10,816 nt of DNA from a bacterium (GCA_035307765.1 DATGHU010000043.1:1-10816), one strand, 5' to 3'; shown: positions 1-7,305, numbered from the stretch's first letter. Notes: a model not told the origin generated them from the sequence alone. Numbers and translations: made by a program.

Positions 1-2
1 AT

Positions 3-455
3 CCCCAACAGAACGGCCGCCATGAACGCTTGCACCTCACGTTGAAGAAAGAAGCCACCAAGCCGGCCGCCTCCAACTTCCTGCAGCAGCAGGCGCGCTT
101 TGACAAGTTTGTCGACATCTTCAACAACGAGCGCCCGCACGAAGCGCTGAACATGCAATGTCCGGCCGACGTCTATCAGCCGTCCCCCCGCCCCTACACG
201 GGCTTGCCGGATATCGATTATCCGCTGCATGACAAAACGATCGTGGTGACCCGGTGCGGTCGCATCTGTCTCGGCGCGATCAAGATCAATGTCAGCCAGG
301 TCTTTGCGGGACAAGCCGTCGGCATTAAAGAAGTGCACGACGATATCTGGCTGGTCAGCTTTATGGATTATGACTTGGGATACTTTGATCTGGAGACGCG
401 CGTACTTGAACCGCTCGACAATCCGTTTGGGCCGAAAGTGTTACCCATGTCTTAG
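3..455 (+). CDS. IS481-family transposase, C-terminal part (5' cut by window edge)
   Basis: This is the C-terminal half of a DDE transposase (rve integrase core), which would cut and join the ends of its own insertion sequence. The frame is open from the window edge. It begins PQQNGRHERLHLTLKKEA, the motif carrying the last catalytic Glu of the IS481/IS3-like DDE triad (Glu at 24-26). It continues with FNNERPHEALNMQCPADVY, the usual 'NxxRPHEAL ... P' block after the catalytic core. A roughly 80-residue beta-rich tail follows, as in longer IS481 members. The first two catalytic Asp residues lie outside the window. The TAG stop sits inside the terminal repeats of the element, so the coding region runs almost to the IS end, as is normal for this family. 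Base use is less GC-rich than in the flanking genes, consistent with a mobile origin. The C-terminal part is undamaged; whether the whole gene is intact cannot be seen. Confidence 0.93.
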   Translation, partial: PQQNGRHERLHLTLKKEATKPAASNFLQQQARFDKFVDIFNNERPHEALNMQCPADVYQPSPRPYTGLPDIDYPLHDKTIVVTRCGRICLGAIKINVSQVFAGQAVGIKEVHDDIWLVSFMDYDLGYFDLETRVLEPLDNPFGPKVLPMS

Positions 456-477
456 GTACAAAGTGTTACCTATGTCT
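435..477 (+). repeat. Two tandem 18-nt direct repeats at the IS end
   Basis: AAAGTGTTACCCATGTCT at 435-452 is repeated as AAAGTGTTACCTATGTCT at 460-477, with one mismatch and 7 nt between the copies. The first copy overlaps the last codons of the transposase and the second lies at the element tip. Repeated sub-terminal sites of this kind are plausible transposase-binding sites; the sequence itself shows only the repeat. Confidence 0.8.
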
Positions 478-499
478 CCGGGCTGGACCCATCTGCGAC

Positions 500-536
500 T
501 GGCGGGCGCGCGGGGACTTGAACCTCGGACCTCTTT
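500..536 (-). pseudogene. tRNA 3' fragment (T arm, acceptor 3' strand, CCA)
   Basis: Read on the minus strand this is GAGGTCCGAGGTTCAAGTCC followed by CCGCGCGCCCGCCA. It has a variable loop (AGGTC), a T arm with loop TTCAAGT and arms CGAGG/CCCCG (one mismatch), a seven-base acceptor strand CGCGCCC, discriminator G and an encoded CCA. Upstream on the same strand (537-600) I could not fold an anticodon arm, and no GGGCGCG 5' acceptor strand is present. Only the 3' half therefore exists, and it is not a functional tRNA as it stands. The amino-acid identity cannot be assigned without the anticodon. Such 3' tRNA ends are typical of att sites left by integrative elements. Confidence 0.6.
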
Positions 537-724
537 CATCTGACCGATAGGTGCGAAGCGGGACGAACTCGTCGGAATTGTTTTAGATATAGGCCTTCAG
601 AGGCGTGTCATGGAGTTGCTGTCGTCCAGCACACCCTGATTTAGGAGGTGGTGCTCCTGAACCTCACCCAAAAGCGGGCACACTCCAGCTGTGATCGTTG
701 GGGAAATCCACTCAGCCTCCCCGA

Positions 725-2299
725 ATGACGAACCGCGGCCTTGAGGCGACGTGGGCTTATCACACCGGGACCAAACACTCCTCCACAAGCGTCCGCAGCG
801 GCGGTCATTACTTGGACTGGAAAAACCAACCCCTTCCCTTCAAAATATACTCTACTCTGGAGCCGATCCCGCTGCCGCACGAGATCCCGCCATCGGCCGC
901 CACAGCGCTGGACGCCATTTCGGCTACGAGCGTCCCCACGGACGGCGACCGCATCCCGGACCTCCGGACCCTGGCACGGCTCCTCTACTTCTCAGCCGGC
1001 ATCACCAAACGCCGAAAGTACCCTGGTGGGGAACTCTTCTTTCGGGCGGCGGCCTGCACCGGCGCGCTCTACCATATCGAACTGTACCTTGTCTGTAGGG
1101 AGCTAGTAGACCTGAAGGCGGGCGTGTATCACTTCGCCGTCCACGACTTCGCCCTACGGAAGCTGCGGCAGGGTGACTTCCGACGCGAGGTGGTGCAGGC
1201 AGCGGCGGGCGAGCCCGCAGTAGCAGCGGCACCCGCGATCCTCGCCTGCACCAGCACGTACTGGCGAAACGCCTGGAAGTACCAAGCCCGGGCCTACCGG
1301 CACTGCTTCTGGGACAGCGGCACCATTCTGGCCAACCTGCTCGGGGTCGCGGCCGCGAGCGACATGCCGGCGCGGGTGATCGGCGGTTTTGTGGACGGCG
1401 CTGTGAACCGCCTGCTGAGCCTCGATGCGGAGCGCGAGGTGACTCTCACCCTCGTGCCGCTGGGGCGTGGTGGTACGCTCGCAGGGCCGTCACCGAAGGT
1501 CCACCCGCTGGCACTTGACATTACGCCCCTGTCGAAGACGGAGGTAAATTATCCGGAGATCCGAACCATGCATGCGGCGTCGTCGCTCGGGAGCGAGAAG
1601 GAAGTGGCCGCCTGGCGCGGCCGTCCGCCGAGAGCTGCGCTGCCTGACCCCACGGGACGTCTGTTCCCCCTCGGGCCCTTCAGCGAGCAGGAGCTGCCCC
1701 GCGAGCCGATTGAACGGGTGATCCCGTCGCGGGGCTCAGCTCGACGGTTCGCCCGGGAGCCTATCACTTTTGCCCAACTCTCCACAATACTCCACCGAGC
1801 CACCCGCGGACTCCCTGCTGATTTCCTCGAGCCTGTCGGCACGACGCTCAACGACCTCTACCTCATTGTCCATGCCGTGAGCGACCTTCCCTGCGGTGCC
1901 TACGTGTTTCGACGGGATCTGACCGCGCTCGAGCTGCTGAAAGAAGGAGACTTTCGGGTCCGGGCCGGCTATCTCGGCCTCGAACAGGCGCTGCCGGCCG
2001 ACGCCAGTGTGGACGTCTTCTTCCTGGCGGACCTCCGGCCCATCCTTGAGCGGTTTGGCAACCGCGGCTATCGCGCCACTCAACTGGAGGCCGGGATTGT
2101 TGGAGGTAAGCTCTACCTCTGCAGTTACGCCCTCGGGCTCGGGGCCAGCGGCCTCACCTTCTACGACGACGACGTGACCGCGTTCTTCTCCCCCCACGCC
2201 GAAGGAAGGAGCGCCATCTTTCTCGTGGCGTTGGGGGTACCGGCCAAGAGACACCGCCGGGTTAGCTCCGAAAGCCGGTGGGGGAAGGTGAATCCGTGA
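725..2299 (+). CDS. SagB/ThcOx-family dehydrogenase with two nitroreductase domains
   Basis: FMN-dependent oxidoreductase of the nitroreductase superfamily, in the SagB/ThcOx branch whose characterised members oxidise azoline rings in ribosomal peptides. The ATG at 725 was chosen because the SagB-like N-terminus (MTNRGLEATWAYHTGTKHSS) starts there; a TTG at 698 would add nine residues. The protein has 524 residues, about twice a single nitroreductase, because it is a tandem fusion. Domain 1 carries FSAGITK (about 89-95), TGALYHIELY (112-121) and WKYQARAYRHCFWDSG (184-199). Domain 2 carries PSRGSARRF (334-342), a 'DLYLIVHAV...CGAYVF' strand region and RFGNRGYRATQLEAG (443-457). The usual PSAGALYP loop of domain 1 reads ACTGALYH here, so cofactor or substrate binding there may differ. 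No cyclodehydratase (YcaO) or clear precursor peptide lies nearby, so a role in peptide modification is not supported by context. The family call is firm; the substrate is unknown. Confidence 0.85.
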   Translation: MTNRGLEATWAYHTGTKHSSTSVRSGGHYLDWKNQPLPFKIYSTLEPIPLPHEIPPSAATALDAISATSVPTDGDRIPDLRTLARLLYFSAGITKRRKYPGGELFFRAAACTGALYHIELYLVCRELVDLKAGVYHFAVHDFALRKLRQGDFRREVVQAAAGEPAVAAAPAILACTSTYWRNAWKYQARAYRHCFWDSGTILANLLGVAAASDMPARVIGGFVDGAVNRLLSLDAEREVTLTLVPLGRGGTLAGPSPKVHPLALDITPLSKTEVNYPEIRTMHAASSLGSEKEVAAWRGRPPRAALPDPTGRLFPLGPFSEQELPREPIERVIPSRGSARRFAREPITFAQLSTILHRATRGLPADFLEPVGTTLNDLYLIVHAVSDLPCGAYVFRRDLTALELLKEGDFRVRAGYLGLEQALPADASVDVFFLADLRPILERFGNRGYRATQLEAGIVGGKLYLCSYALGLGASGLTFYDDDVTAFFSPHAEGRSAIFLVALGVPAKRHRRVSSESRWGKVNP

Positions 2300-2652
2300 G
2301 AGCAGCCGTCGTGTCGCCCGATGACGTCACCGCCTGGTTCCTGTTTGCCGACCCCTTCACCCTGGACGCCGAAGGTCTGCTGGTCGCGTGGTGGGAGGCC
2401 TATCCCGGAACCCCGATGGTGGGCGGTATGGCGTCCGGCGACCTCCGCCTCCGTCGTACCCATGTGTTTCTCAACGATGAGGTGTACGACCGCGGCGCCG
2501 TCGCCATGGCCCTCGGGTGACCATATGGAGTGCGCACGATCGTCTCGCAGGGATGTACTCCAATCGGCGCGCCATGGACCATAACGGGCGCGACCGGAAA
2601 CGTGATCGAAACGATCGCCCAACTGTTGACCTTGACGCTCCATAATAGCTGA
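2296..2652 (+). pseudogene. FIST N-domain fragment interrupted by in-frame TGA
   Basis: The reading frame matches the second half of a FIST N domain, a ligand-sensing domain of bacterial signal-transduction proteins. FLFADPFTLDAEGLL, PGTPMVGGMASG, HVFLNDEVYDRGAVAMALG and, beyond the stop, VRTIVSQGCTPIGAP occur in the family's order. A TGA at 2518-2520 cuts the product to about 74 residues. The same frame then continues without a break through recognisable FIST sequence to a second TGA at 2650-2652, so this is a point nonsense change, probably GGA to TGA, and not a frameshift. The first half of the FIST N domain (roughly 100 or more residues) and the FIST C domain are missing. The likely start is GTG 2296, with GGAAGG about 7 nt upstream and a GTGA overlap with the SagB-like gene; a GTG at 2278 is also in frame. 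It is probably a decayed gene, though a short coupled peptide could still be made. Confidence 0.78.
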
Positions 2653-2657
2653 ATGCG

Positions 2658-3575
2658 CTACCGGAAGAAGAAGCCAGCGATCAGCTGGTAGATTTCGTCG
2701 TGATAGATGTCGGAATGGTGGCCCGAGAATAGGTAACCCGGGCCTGTAGCCGCGTGGAGTGGGCTGAGGTCGGCTGCTATGAGCCTCTCTGTGAGCGGTA
2801 CGACTGCAGGGTAGGTGAAGCCCGGTCCCACGGCAATGGCTCCCGCGCCGCCGAACTCCGTCTGCGTCACTGCGCTCGGTCCAGCCGCACCGAGCGCCGA
2901 TACGGAGCGGCCGGAGAAAAGGTTGACCAGTCTTTCAGCGATAGGGTACCACCTGCCGAGCGACGTATCGCCGTCCGACCGCGTCACCAGCAGCCGCAGA
3001 TTCAGCTTCGAGGCGTTTCCGTACATCCCGTTCGGGTCGAGTTCGTCGCTGTTGAAGGCGGCTTGCAGGAGCACGACGTCCAGCGCGACGGCAGGGGGGA
3101 CCTGGGTCCCATCCTTCGAGATCTGTTCGAGCGCCGAGCAGACGACCCGGCAGCCGAAGCTGTGCCCGAGCAGATGCAAGCGCAGCGATGGTGGAGCCGC
3201 CAGGGCGCTCAGCGCCTCGAAGATCATCCGCAGCAGCGCGTAAACGCCGTGCTGCCCCACGACGTCTGCCCGCTTCCCCATCGAGTAGAACGAGAGCGTC
3301 GACGGCCACTGCACCGCGGTAGCGAAGGACGACGCTGGCAGGTGTGGGAGCGTCGGGGACGTCGCGCCGATGAGCAGCAGCTGCTTGGTGAGCTCCATGG
3401 AGAACCGGTTATAATCCGCGACTGCGCCCGTCGCGTCCGTCCACCACCCATGCGAGTACACGAAGACGTCGGTGAACCGGAACGGCGGCGACATCGCGTC
3501 TTTCAGAATGCTTCCGATATCGGGATCGAGAATGATTCCGTTCTCATTGATGGGAGCGGTGATGAAATTTGACAT
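2658..3575 (-). CDS. Alpha/beta hydrolase (serine esterase/lipase-like)
   Basis: Predicted 305-residue cytosolic alpha/beta-hydrolase with unknown substrate. The nucleophile elbow is GHSFG at residues 137-141 (Ser139), preceded by the hydrophobic strand LRLHLL. The early HG motif (YSHGWWTD, His42-Gly43) fits the oxyanion-hole region. A His-rich C-terminal segment (GHHSDIYHDEIYQ) would supply the catalytic His, and an Asp could come from the NSDELD region. I chose the ATG at 3575 because a strong Shine-Dalgarno sequence (GAGGAGG) lies about 7 nt upstream; a longer frame to 3623 has no such signal and a basic, low-complexity start. There is no signal peptide or membrane segment. It lies 105 nt downstream of ftsH on the same strand with no obvious terminator between, so co-transcription is likely. 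The stop is TAG. Confidence 0.82.
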   Translation of the reverse strand: MSNFITAPINENGIILDPDIGSILKDAMSPPFRFTDVFVYSHGWWTDATGAVADYNRFSMELTKQLLLIGATSPTLPHLPASSFATAVQWPSTLSFYSMGKRADVVGQHGVYALLRMIFEALSALAAPPSLRLHLLGHSFGCRVVCSALEQISKDGTQVPPAVALDVVLLQAAFNSDELDPNGMYGNASKLNLRLLVTRSDGDTSLGRWYPIAERLVNLFSGRSVSALGAAGPSAVTQTEFGGAGAIAVGPGFTYPAVVPLTERLIAADLSPLHAATGPGYLFSGHHSDIYHDEIYQLIAGFFFR

Positions 3576-3680
3576 GGGCGTCTCCTCCTCGCGTCGTCGA
3601 AACGCAGCTGCCCGTTGACTCAAGCGATGTCTCCAGATCGCCTGGGTAGGGCTGCCTAACCGCCGAGGAGAAGTTGCATC

Positions 3681-5594
3681 CTAACCTTGAAGCCTGGGTT
3701 TGAGCGCCGGCGGAATCGACTTCTCTGGACGTGAGGCCGAGGTTGCGACCCGCAACGCAAGCGACGGTGTCGATGAGGCCAGCGCCGGTATGGCCGGCGG
3801 CAGCAGCTGGCCGGCGATCAGCACGTCCAGCTCGTCGCCCTGGAGTGACTCCCGCTCGAGCAGCGTTTTGGCGATCCGCACGAGCGCCTCCTTGTGCTCG
3901 GTCAGCACCTGCCGGGCCCGACTGTAGCACTCGTCGATGATCCGCCGGACCTCCTTGTCAATCTCGTACGCGATCTCGTCCGAGTAGTTCTGGCTCTCGA
4001 AGAGATCCCGGCCTAGGAACACCGGCCTGTGCTCGGTGCCGAGCGTCAGCGGGCCGAGATTGGCGGACATTCCGAACTCGGTCACCATCTTCCGCGCCAG
4101 CTCGGTCGTCTTCTCGAAGTCGTTGGCGGCGCTCGTCGTAATCTCGCCGAAGACGATCTCCTCGGCCGTCCGCCCCCCTAGCATCACCGTGATGCTCGCC
4201 AGGATCTCGGCCCGCGTCAGCGTGTACTTCTCCTCCTGCGCCAGCTGGATCACATAGCCGAGCGCCATCCCCCGCGGCAGGATCGTCACCTTGTGCGGCG
4301 GGTTCGCCTGTGGTACCAGCTTGCCCAAGAGCGCATGCCCGCCTTCGTGGTACGCTGTGAGCTCGCGCTCCTTGGGCGAGAGGATGCGGCTCTTTCGCTG
4401 CGGCCCGGCGATCACCCGCTCGATCGCCTCGTCGAACTCCGGCATCCCGATCCGCGTCTTGCCCCGCCGCGCCGTCAGCAGCGCCGCCTCGTTCACCATG
4501 TTCGCGAGGTCCGCCCCGCTGAACCCCGGGGTGCGCCGCGCCAGCACGTCCAGGTTGACGTCCGCGCCGATCGGCTTGCCCCGCACGTGCACGTCCAGGA
4601 TCGCCCGGCGCCCCTTCGTGTCCGGGTTGTCGACCACGATCCGGCGGTCGAACCGACCCGGACGCAGCAGCGCCGCGTCGAGGATATCGGGCCGGTTGGT
4701 CGCGGCGATCACGATGATTCCCGAGTTCGGATCGAACCCGTCCATCTCGACGAGTAACTGGTTCAGGGTCTGCTCCCGCTCGTCATTCCCGCCACCGAAG
4801 CCTGCGCCCCGCTGCCGGCCCGCGGCATCGACCTCATCGATGAACACCAGGCACGGAGCGCTCTTCTTCGCCTGATCGAACAGGTTGCGGACCCGGGCCG
4901 CGCCGACGCCGACGAACATCTCGACAAACTCGCTGCCGGAGATCGAGAAGAACGGCACCCCGGCCTCCCCCGCGATCGCCTTGGCGAGCAGCGTCTTGCC
5001 ACCCCCCGGCGGGCCCACGAGGAGCACACCCCGGGGGATCTTGGCCCCGAGCGCCTGGTACTTCTTTGGGTGTCGGAGGAACTCGATGATCTCCTCCAGT
5101 TCCTCCTTGGCCTCGTCGATTCCGGCCACATCATCGAAGGTCACCCGGGTCTTCGCTTCGGTGTGGAGCCGGGCGCGGCTCTTTCCGAAGGACATCACCG
5201 GGTTCGACCCCGGCTGTGCCTGCCGGAGCATCAACATCCACAAGCCGACGAGCAACAGGAACGGCAACAGCATCTCCAGCAAGCTGGACCACGGCGACGA
5301 TCGCGACGATGGCGCGACCGTGATCGTCACGCCCTTAGACTGCAGCAGGGCAATGTACGAGAGGTCGCGTGCAGGCACATACACACGAAACGAATGGCCG
5401 TCCTTGAGCTGGCCCGACACTCCCCCGTCGTCGACGGTGACCTGGATGATCTGCCCGCTGCGTGCCTTGTCGAGGAAGTCGCTGTACGAGATCTCCTGTG
5501 GACGGGTGTGCTGGTGGTAGCGCGGTAGCATGAGGTAGAGCACGGCCACCAGGATCAGCGCCCCAACGAGCAGGCTACGTAGGTACTTATTCAC
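3681..5594 (-). CDS. ftsH: ATP-dependent zinc metalloprotease FtsH
   Basis: Membrane-anchored AAA+ protease that extracts and degrades membrane and short-lived cytosolic proteins. It has 637 residues, the usual length. Visible in order: TM1 (about 7-24), a periplasmic FtsH-external domain (about 33-95), TM2 (about 105-123), then the AAA module opening [15 protein letters not shown]. Walker A is GPPGGGKT (194-201), the pore loop is FVG (227-229), Walker B is LVFIDE (249-254) and the SRH region is [20 protein letters not shown] (297-316). The zinc site is HEGGH (416-420), with a downstream [16 protein letters not shown] block that should supply the Asp ligand. The family norm is GPPGTGKT and HEAGH; Gly replaces Thr and Ala at non-catalytic positions, so activity is expected. 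The start is GTG, with GGAG about 6 nt upstream. The C-terminal tail is short and Pro/Ser/Ala-rich. It is preceded by the slipin gene (154 nt away) and followed by a hydrolase. Confidence 0.97.
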   Translation of the reverse strand: MNKYLRSLLVGALILVAVLYLMLPRYHQHTRPQEISYSDFLDKARSGQIIQVTVDDGGVSGQLKDGHSFRVYVPARDLSYIALLQSKGVTITVAPSSRSSPWSSLLEMLLPFLLLVGLWMLMLRQAQPGSNPVMSFGKSRARLHTEAKTRVTFDDVAGIDEAKEELEEIIEFLRHPKKYQALGAKIPRGVLLVGPPGGGKTLLAKAIAGEAGVPFFSISGSEFVEMFVGVGAARVRNLFDQAKKSAPCLVFIDEVDAAGRQRGAGFGGGNDEREQTLNQLLVEMDGFDPNSGIIVIAATNRPDILDAALLRPGRFDRRIVVDNPDTKGRRAILDVHVRGKPIGADVNLDVLARRTPGFSGADLANMVNEAALLTARRGKTRIGMPEFDEAIERVIAGPQRKSRILSPKERELTAYHEGGHALLGKLVPQANPPHKVTILPRGMALGYVIQLAQEEKYTLTRAEILASITVMLGGRTAEEIVFGEITTSAANDFEKTTELARKMVTEFGMSANLGPLTLGTEHRPVFLGRDLFESQNYSDEIAYEIDKEVRRIIDECYSRARQVLTEHKEALVRIAKTLLERESLQGDELDVLIAGQLLPPAIPALASSTPSLALRVATSASRPEKSIPPALKPRLQG

Positions 5595-5693
5595 GATGCT
5601 CCATTCTTCCGCTTACAGCACCCGTTCCATTCATCCAATCTTTCCCGACACCTTCGCGATGGTCGACCAAAGGGCCACCCGATAGCTACGTTC

Positions 5694-5713
5694 AACGATC
5701 CCTTCCGATCGTT
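5694..5713. repeat. 7-bp perfect inverted repeat between slipin and ftsH
   Basis: AACGATC (5694-5700) and GATCGTT (5707-5713) flank a 6-nt spacer. In the direction of transcription (minus) it follows the slipin stop by about 35 nt and precedes the ftsH start by about 100 nt. No T run follows, so a classical intrinsic terminator is unlikely. It could be an operator or an mRNA-processing hairpin. Confidence 0.45.
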
Positions 5714-5748
5714 AGCACTCCGACCATGTCATGGGGTCCCAGGCCGGC

Positions 5749-6522
5749 TTACCTCTCGTGATCGTCCGTGGCCTTCTTGAGGAAGAGGGTCAGAAGGTCG
5801 ATCGGAACGGGAAAGATCACCGTGGAGTTGTGCTCCGTCGCGATCTCGGTGAGCGCCTGCAGGAACCGCAGCTGCAGCGCCACCGGTTGGGTGGCCATCT
5901 TGGTGGCCGCCTCGACGAGACGCCCCGCCGCCTGGGACTCGCCCTCAGCATTGATGACCTTCGCCCGCCGCTCCCGCTCCGTCTCCGCCTGCCTCGCCAT
6001 CGCCCGCTTCATCGTGTCCGGCAAGATGACGTCCCGCACCGCGACGAGGGTCACCTTGATCCCCCACGGCTCGGTGGTCTCGTCGAGGATCAGCTGGAGC
6101 TGGTGATTGATGCGGTCCCGCTGGATCAGGAGTTCGTCCAGCTCGTGCTGCCCGAGGACGCTCCGCAGCGTGGTCTGGGCGACGAGGTAGGTGGCCCTGG
6201 AGAAGTTCGCGACCTTGACGACCGCGTCTTCGGGATTCACGACCCGGAAGTAGACCACCGCGTCGACGGTCACCGGGACGTTGTCCTTGGTCATCATCTC
6301 CTGGCGCGGCACGTCGAGGGTCACGACTCGTAGGTCCATCTTGATCATCCGGTCCACGATCGGGATGAGGAGGATCACGCCCGGCCCTTTGGCGCGGAGC
6401 AGCCGGCCGAGCCGGAAGATGACCCCTCGCTCGTATTCGCGGGCGATCTTCACCACGAAGGACAACAAGGAGAAGACCACGATCGCCATGATAACGATGA
6501 CCACGGGAATGAGTGTCATCAT
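5749..6522 (-). CDS. Slipin / stomatin-like SPFH-domain membrane protein
   Basis: Stomatin-family protein of 257 residues that would form oligomeric scaffolds at the inner membrane; bacterial SPFH proteins organise membrane microdomains and can modulate FtsH. An N-terminal hydrophobic hairpin or TM (about 4-24) is followed by the SPFH domain, which starts [13 protein letters not shown], contains [17 protein letters not shown] and continues through [17 protein letters not shown] charged helical region ([19 protein letters not shown]) then leads to a C-terminal helix-rich oligomerisation segment. The ATG at 6522 was chosen because GAAGGAGG lies about 8-10 nt upstream; a second ATG follows directly, and a further in-frame extension to 6624 is not slipin-like. 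Slipins are usually paired with an NfeD-type protease, but here the next gene on the strand is ftsH. The stop is TAA. Confidence 0.95.
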   Translation of the reverse strand: MMTLIPVVIVIMAIVVFSLLSFVVKIAREYERGVIFRLGRLLRAKGPGVILLIPIVDRMIKMDLRVVTLDVPRQEMMTKDNVPVTVDAVVYFRVVNPEDAVVKVANFSRATYLVAQTTLRSVLGQHELDELLIQRDRINHQLQLILDETTEPWGIKVTLVAVRDVILPDTMKRAMARQAETERERRAKVINAEGESQAAGRLVEAATKMATQPVALQLRFLQALTEIATEHNSTVIFPVPIDLLTLFLKKATDDHER

Positions 6523-6803
6523 GCTGACGCCCCCTCCTTCACCCGTAGTTGAATCTAATGACGTGATCTCCTCCCACCCCTTGCATGCTTGATCGAGCAA
6601 GCGGTTGTGGATCCAGACTGTCAATGAGCCAGGCTGCCCCTTCGATGCCCGGAAGGCGGCGTCGAGCTCTTCGTTTGTTCGCGCCCTTGTGACAGAACCG
6701 GGCGTTCATTTGCGTTGAACACCCTAGACTCAGTGAACGCGGAACACCGATCGTGTGCTTTCGATATACTGCGTGTGATACATGTCCCAACGAGGTGGGC
6801 CAG
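6523..6803. other. Divergent intergenic region between slipin and the small coiled-coil gene
   Basis: These 281 nt separate the minus-strand slipin gene from the plus-strand gene at 6804, so both promoters should lie here. A TATACT hexamer at 6765-6770 could be a -10 box for the plus-strand gene, but I see no good -35 at 16-18 nt. A TTGACA on the minus strand (6619-6624) lacks a matching -10. A weak hairpin GCTTG-ATCGAG-CAAGC lies at 6587-6602. No gene is supported here. Confidence 0.5.
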
Positions 6804-6971
6804 ATGAGGCGGTACGAACGAGAACCGCATGATCCCAATCAAGAACTTATTGAGGCCATCGAGAAGTTGCGCAAGGCCGTTGAGGCCTTAACGGAGCATG
6901 TAGACTATCTCGACAACGGCATTTCGGTGTTGGTGGATGAATTTCGGCTCACACAAAAAAAGGGCCAGTAA
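6804..6971 (+). CDS. Small acidic, probably coiled-coil protein (unknown function)
   Basis: A 55-residue protein that I do not recognise as a named family. The ATG at 6804 was chosen because GAGGTGG lies about 5 nt upstream; a longer frame from GTG 6753 has a Cys-containing start with no ribosome site. The region NQELIEAIEKLRKAVEALTEHVDYLDNGI shows hydrophobic residues every third or fourth position with many Glu and Lys, the pattern of a single amphipathic helix or coiled coil. No membrane segment is present. The gap to the spoVS start downstream is only 9 nt, so the two were probably expressed together. A small oligomerising or partner protein is a guess. Confidence 0.55.
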   Translation: MRRYEREPHDPNQELIEAIEKLRKAVEALTEHVDYLDNGISVLVDEFRLTQKKGQ

Positions 6972-6980
6972 GGTTCTTTC

Positions 6981-7244
6981 ATGGGGGAGATCCTTAAGGT
7001 GTCTGCCACCTCGAAGCCCAAGGGCGTTGCTGGTGCGCTGGCGGCCGTGCTGCGCGCAAAGGGCTCTGTGGAGCTTCAAGCCCTCGGTGCGGGCGCGGTA
7101 AACTAGGCGGTCAAAGCGATCGCGATCACCCGCGGATTCGTTGCCCCCAACGGGATCGATCTGGTAGCGATTCCCGCATTCACCAAGGTGGAAATCGAGG
7201 GTGAGGAGCGCACAGCCATCCGTTTTCTGGTCAAGGCCCGCTAG
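6981..7244 (+). pseudogene. spoVS: Stage V sporulation protein S homologue with in-frame amber codon
   Basis: SpoVS is a small Alba-like nucleic-acid-binding protein that affects sporulation in Bacillus and also occurs in non-sporulating bacteria. The frame runs 87 codons before the terminal TAG, the normal family length, and matches from end to end: EILKVSATSKPKGVAGALAA, LQALGAGAVN, then AVKAIAITRGFVAPNGIDLV, IPAFTKVEIEGEERTAIRFL. Codon 42 is TAG (7104-7106) exactly where the family has a conserved Gln (GAGALNQAVKA), so one C-to-T change (CAG to TAG) explains it. The frame is otherwise undamaged, so the change is recent or is a sequence error. TAG also ends this gene, ftsH, the hydrolase and the transposase, so a general reassignment of TAG is unlikely. 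A weak AAGG sits about 9 nt before the ATG. Confidence 0.9.
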
Positions 7245-7305
7245 GCCTGGCCTTGAGCACGGCGTGGCCAGATCTTCCGACGGTCGCGCATTCGCGTTGA
7301 GATGA

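Larger units (their letters stand above)
1..482 (+). mobile_element. Right end of an IS481-family insertion sequence
   Basis: The segment holds the transposase C-terminus and the downstream terminus of the element. The boundary is set by the terminal motif GTTACCTATGTCTCCGG, which ends near 482 and resembles the ends of many IS481-family elements. The left end and any target-site duplication are outside the window, so the exact last base is uncertain by a few nucleotides. Confidence 0.75.

Noticed and set aside
500-560. A complete tRNA gene
   Set aside because: Upstream of the variable loop no anticodon or D arm folds, and no 5' acceptor strand complementary to CGCGCCC is present.
2518-2520. 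UGA as selenocysteine in the FIST fragment
   Set aside because: The position corresponds to a Gly-rich loop and not a redox Cys, the gene is truncated at both ends, and no clear SECIS-like hairpin follows the codon.
4291-4875. Plus-strand open frames across ftsH, such as a 194-residue one
   Set aside because: They are out-of-frame readings opposite a full-length, motif-complete FtsH and have Arg/Ser/Pro-rich composition.
5731-6333. Plus-strand 200-residue frame opposite slipin
   Set aside because: It is an antisense shadow of a clear SPFH gene, with repetitive Arg/His/Leu composition and no ribosome site.
7104-7106. Genome-wide reassignment of TAG to Gln
   Set aside because: TAG ends the transposase, ftsH, the hydrolase and spoVS itself at positions that fit normal family lengths, so TAG works as a stop here.
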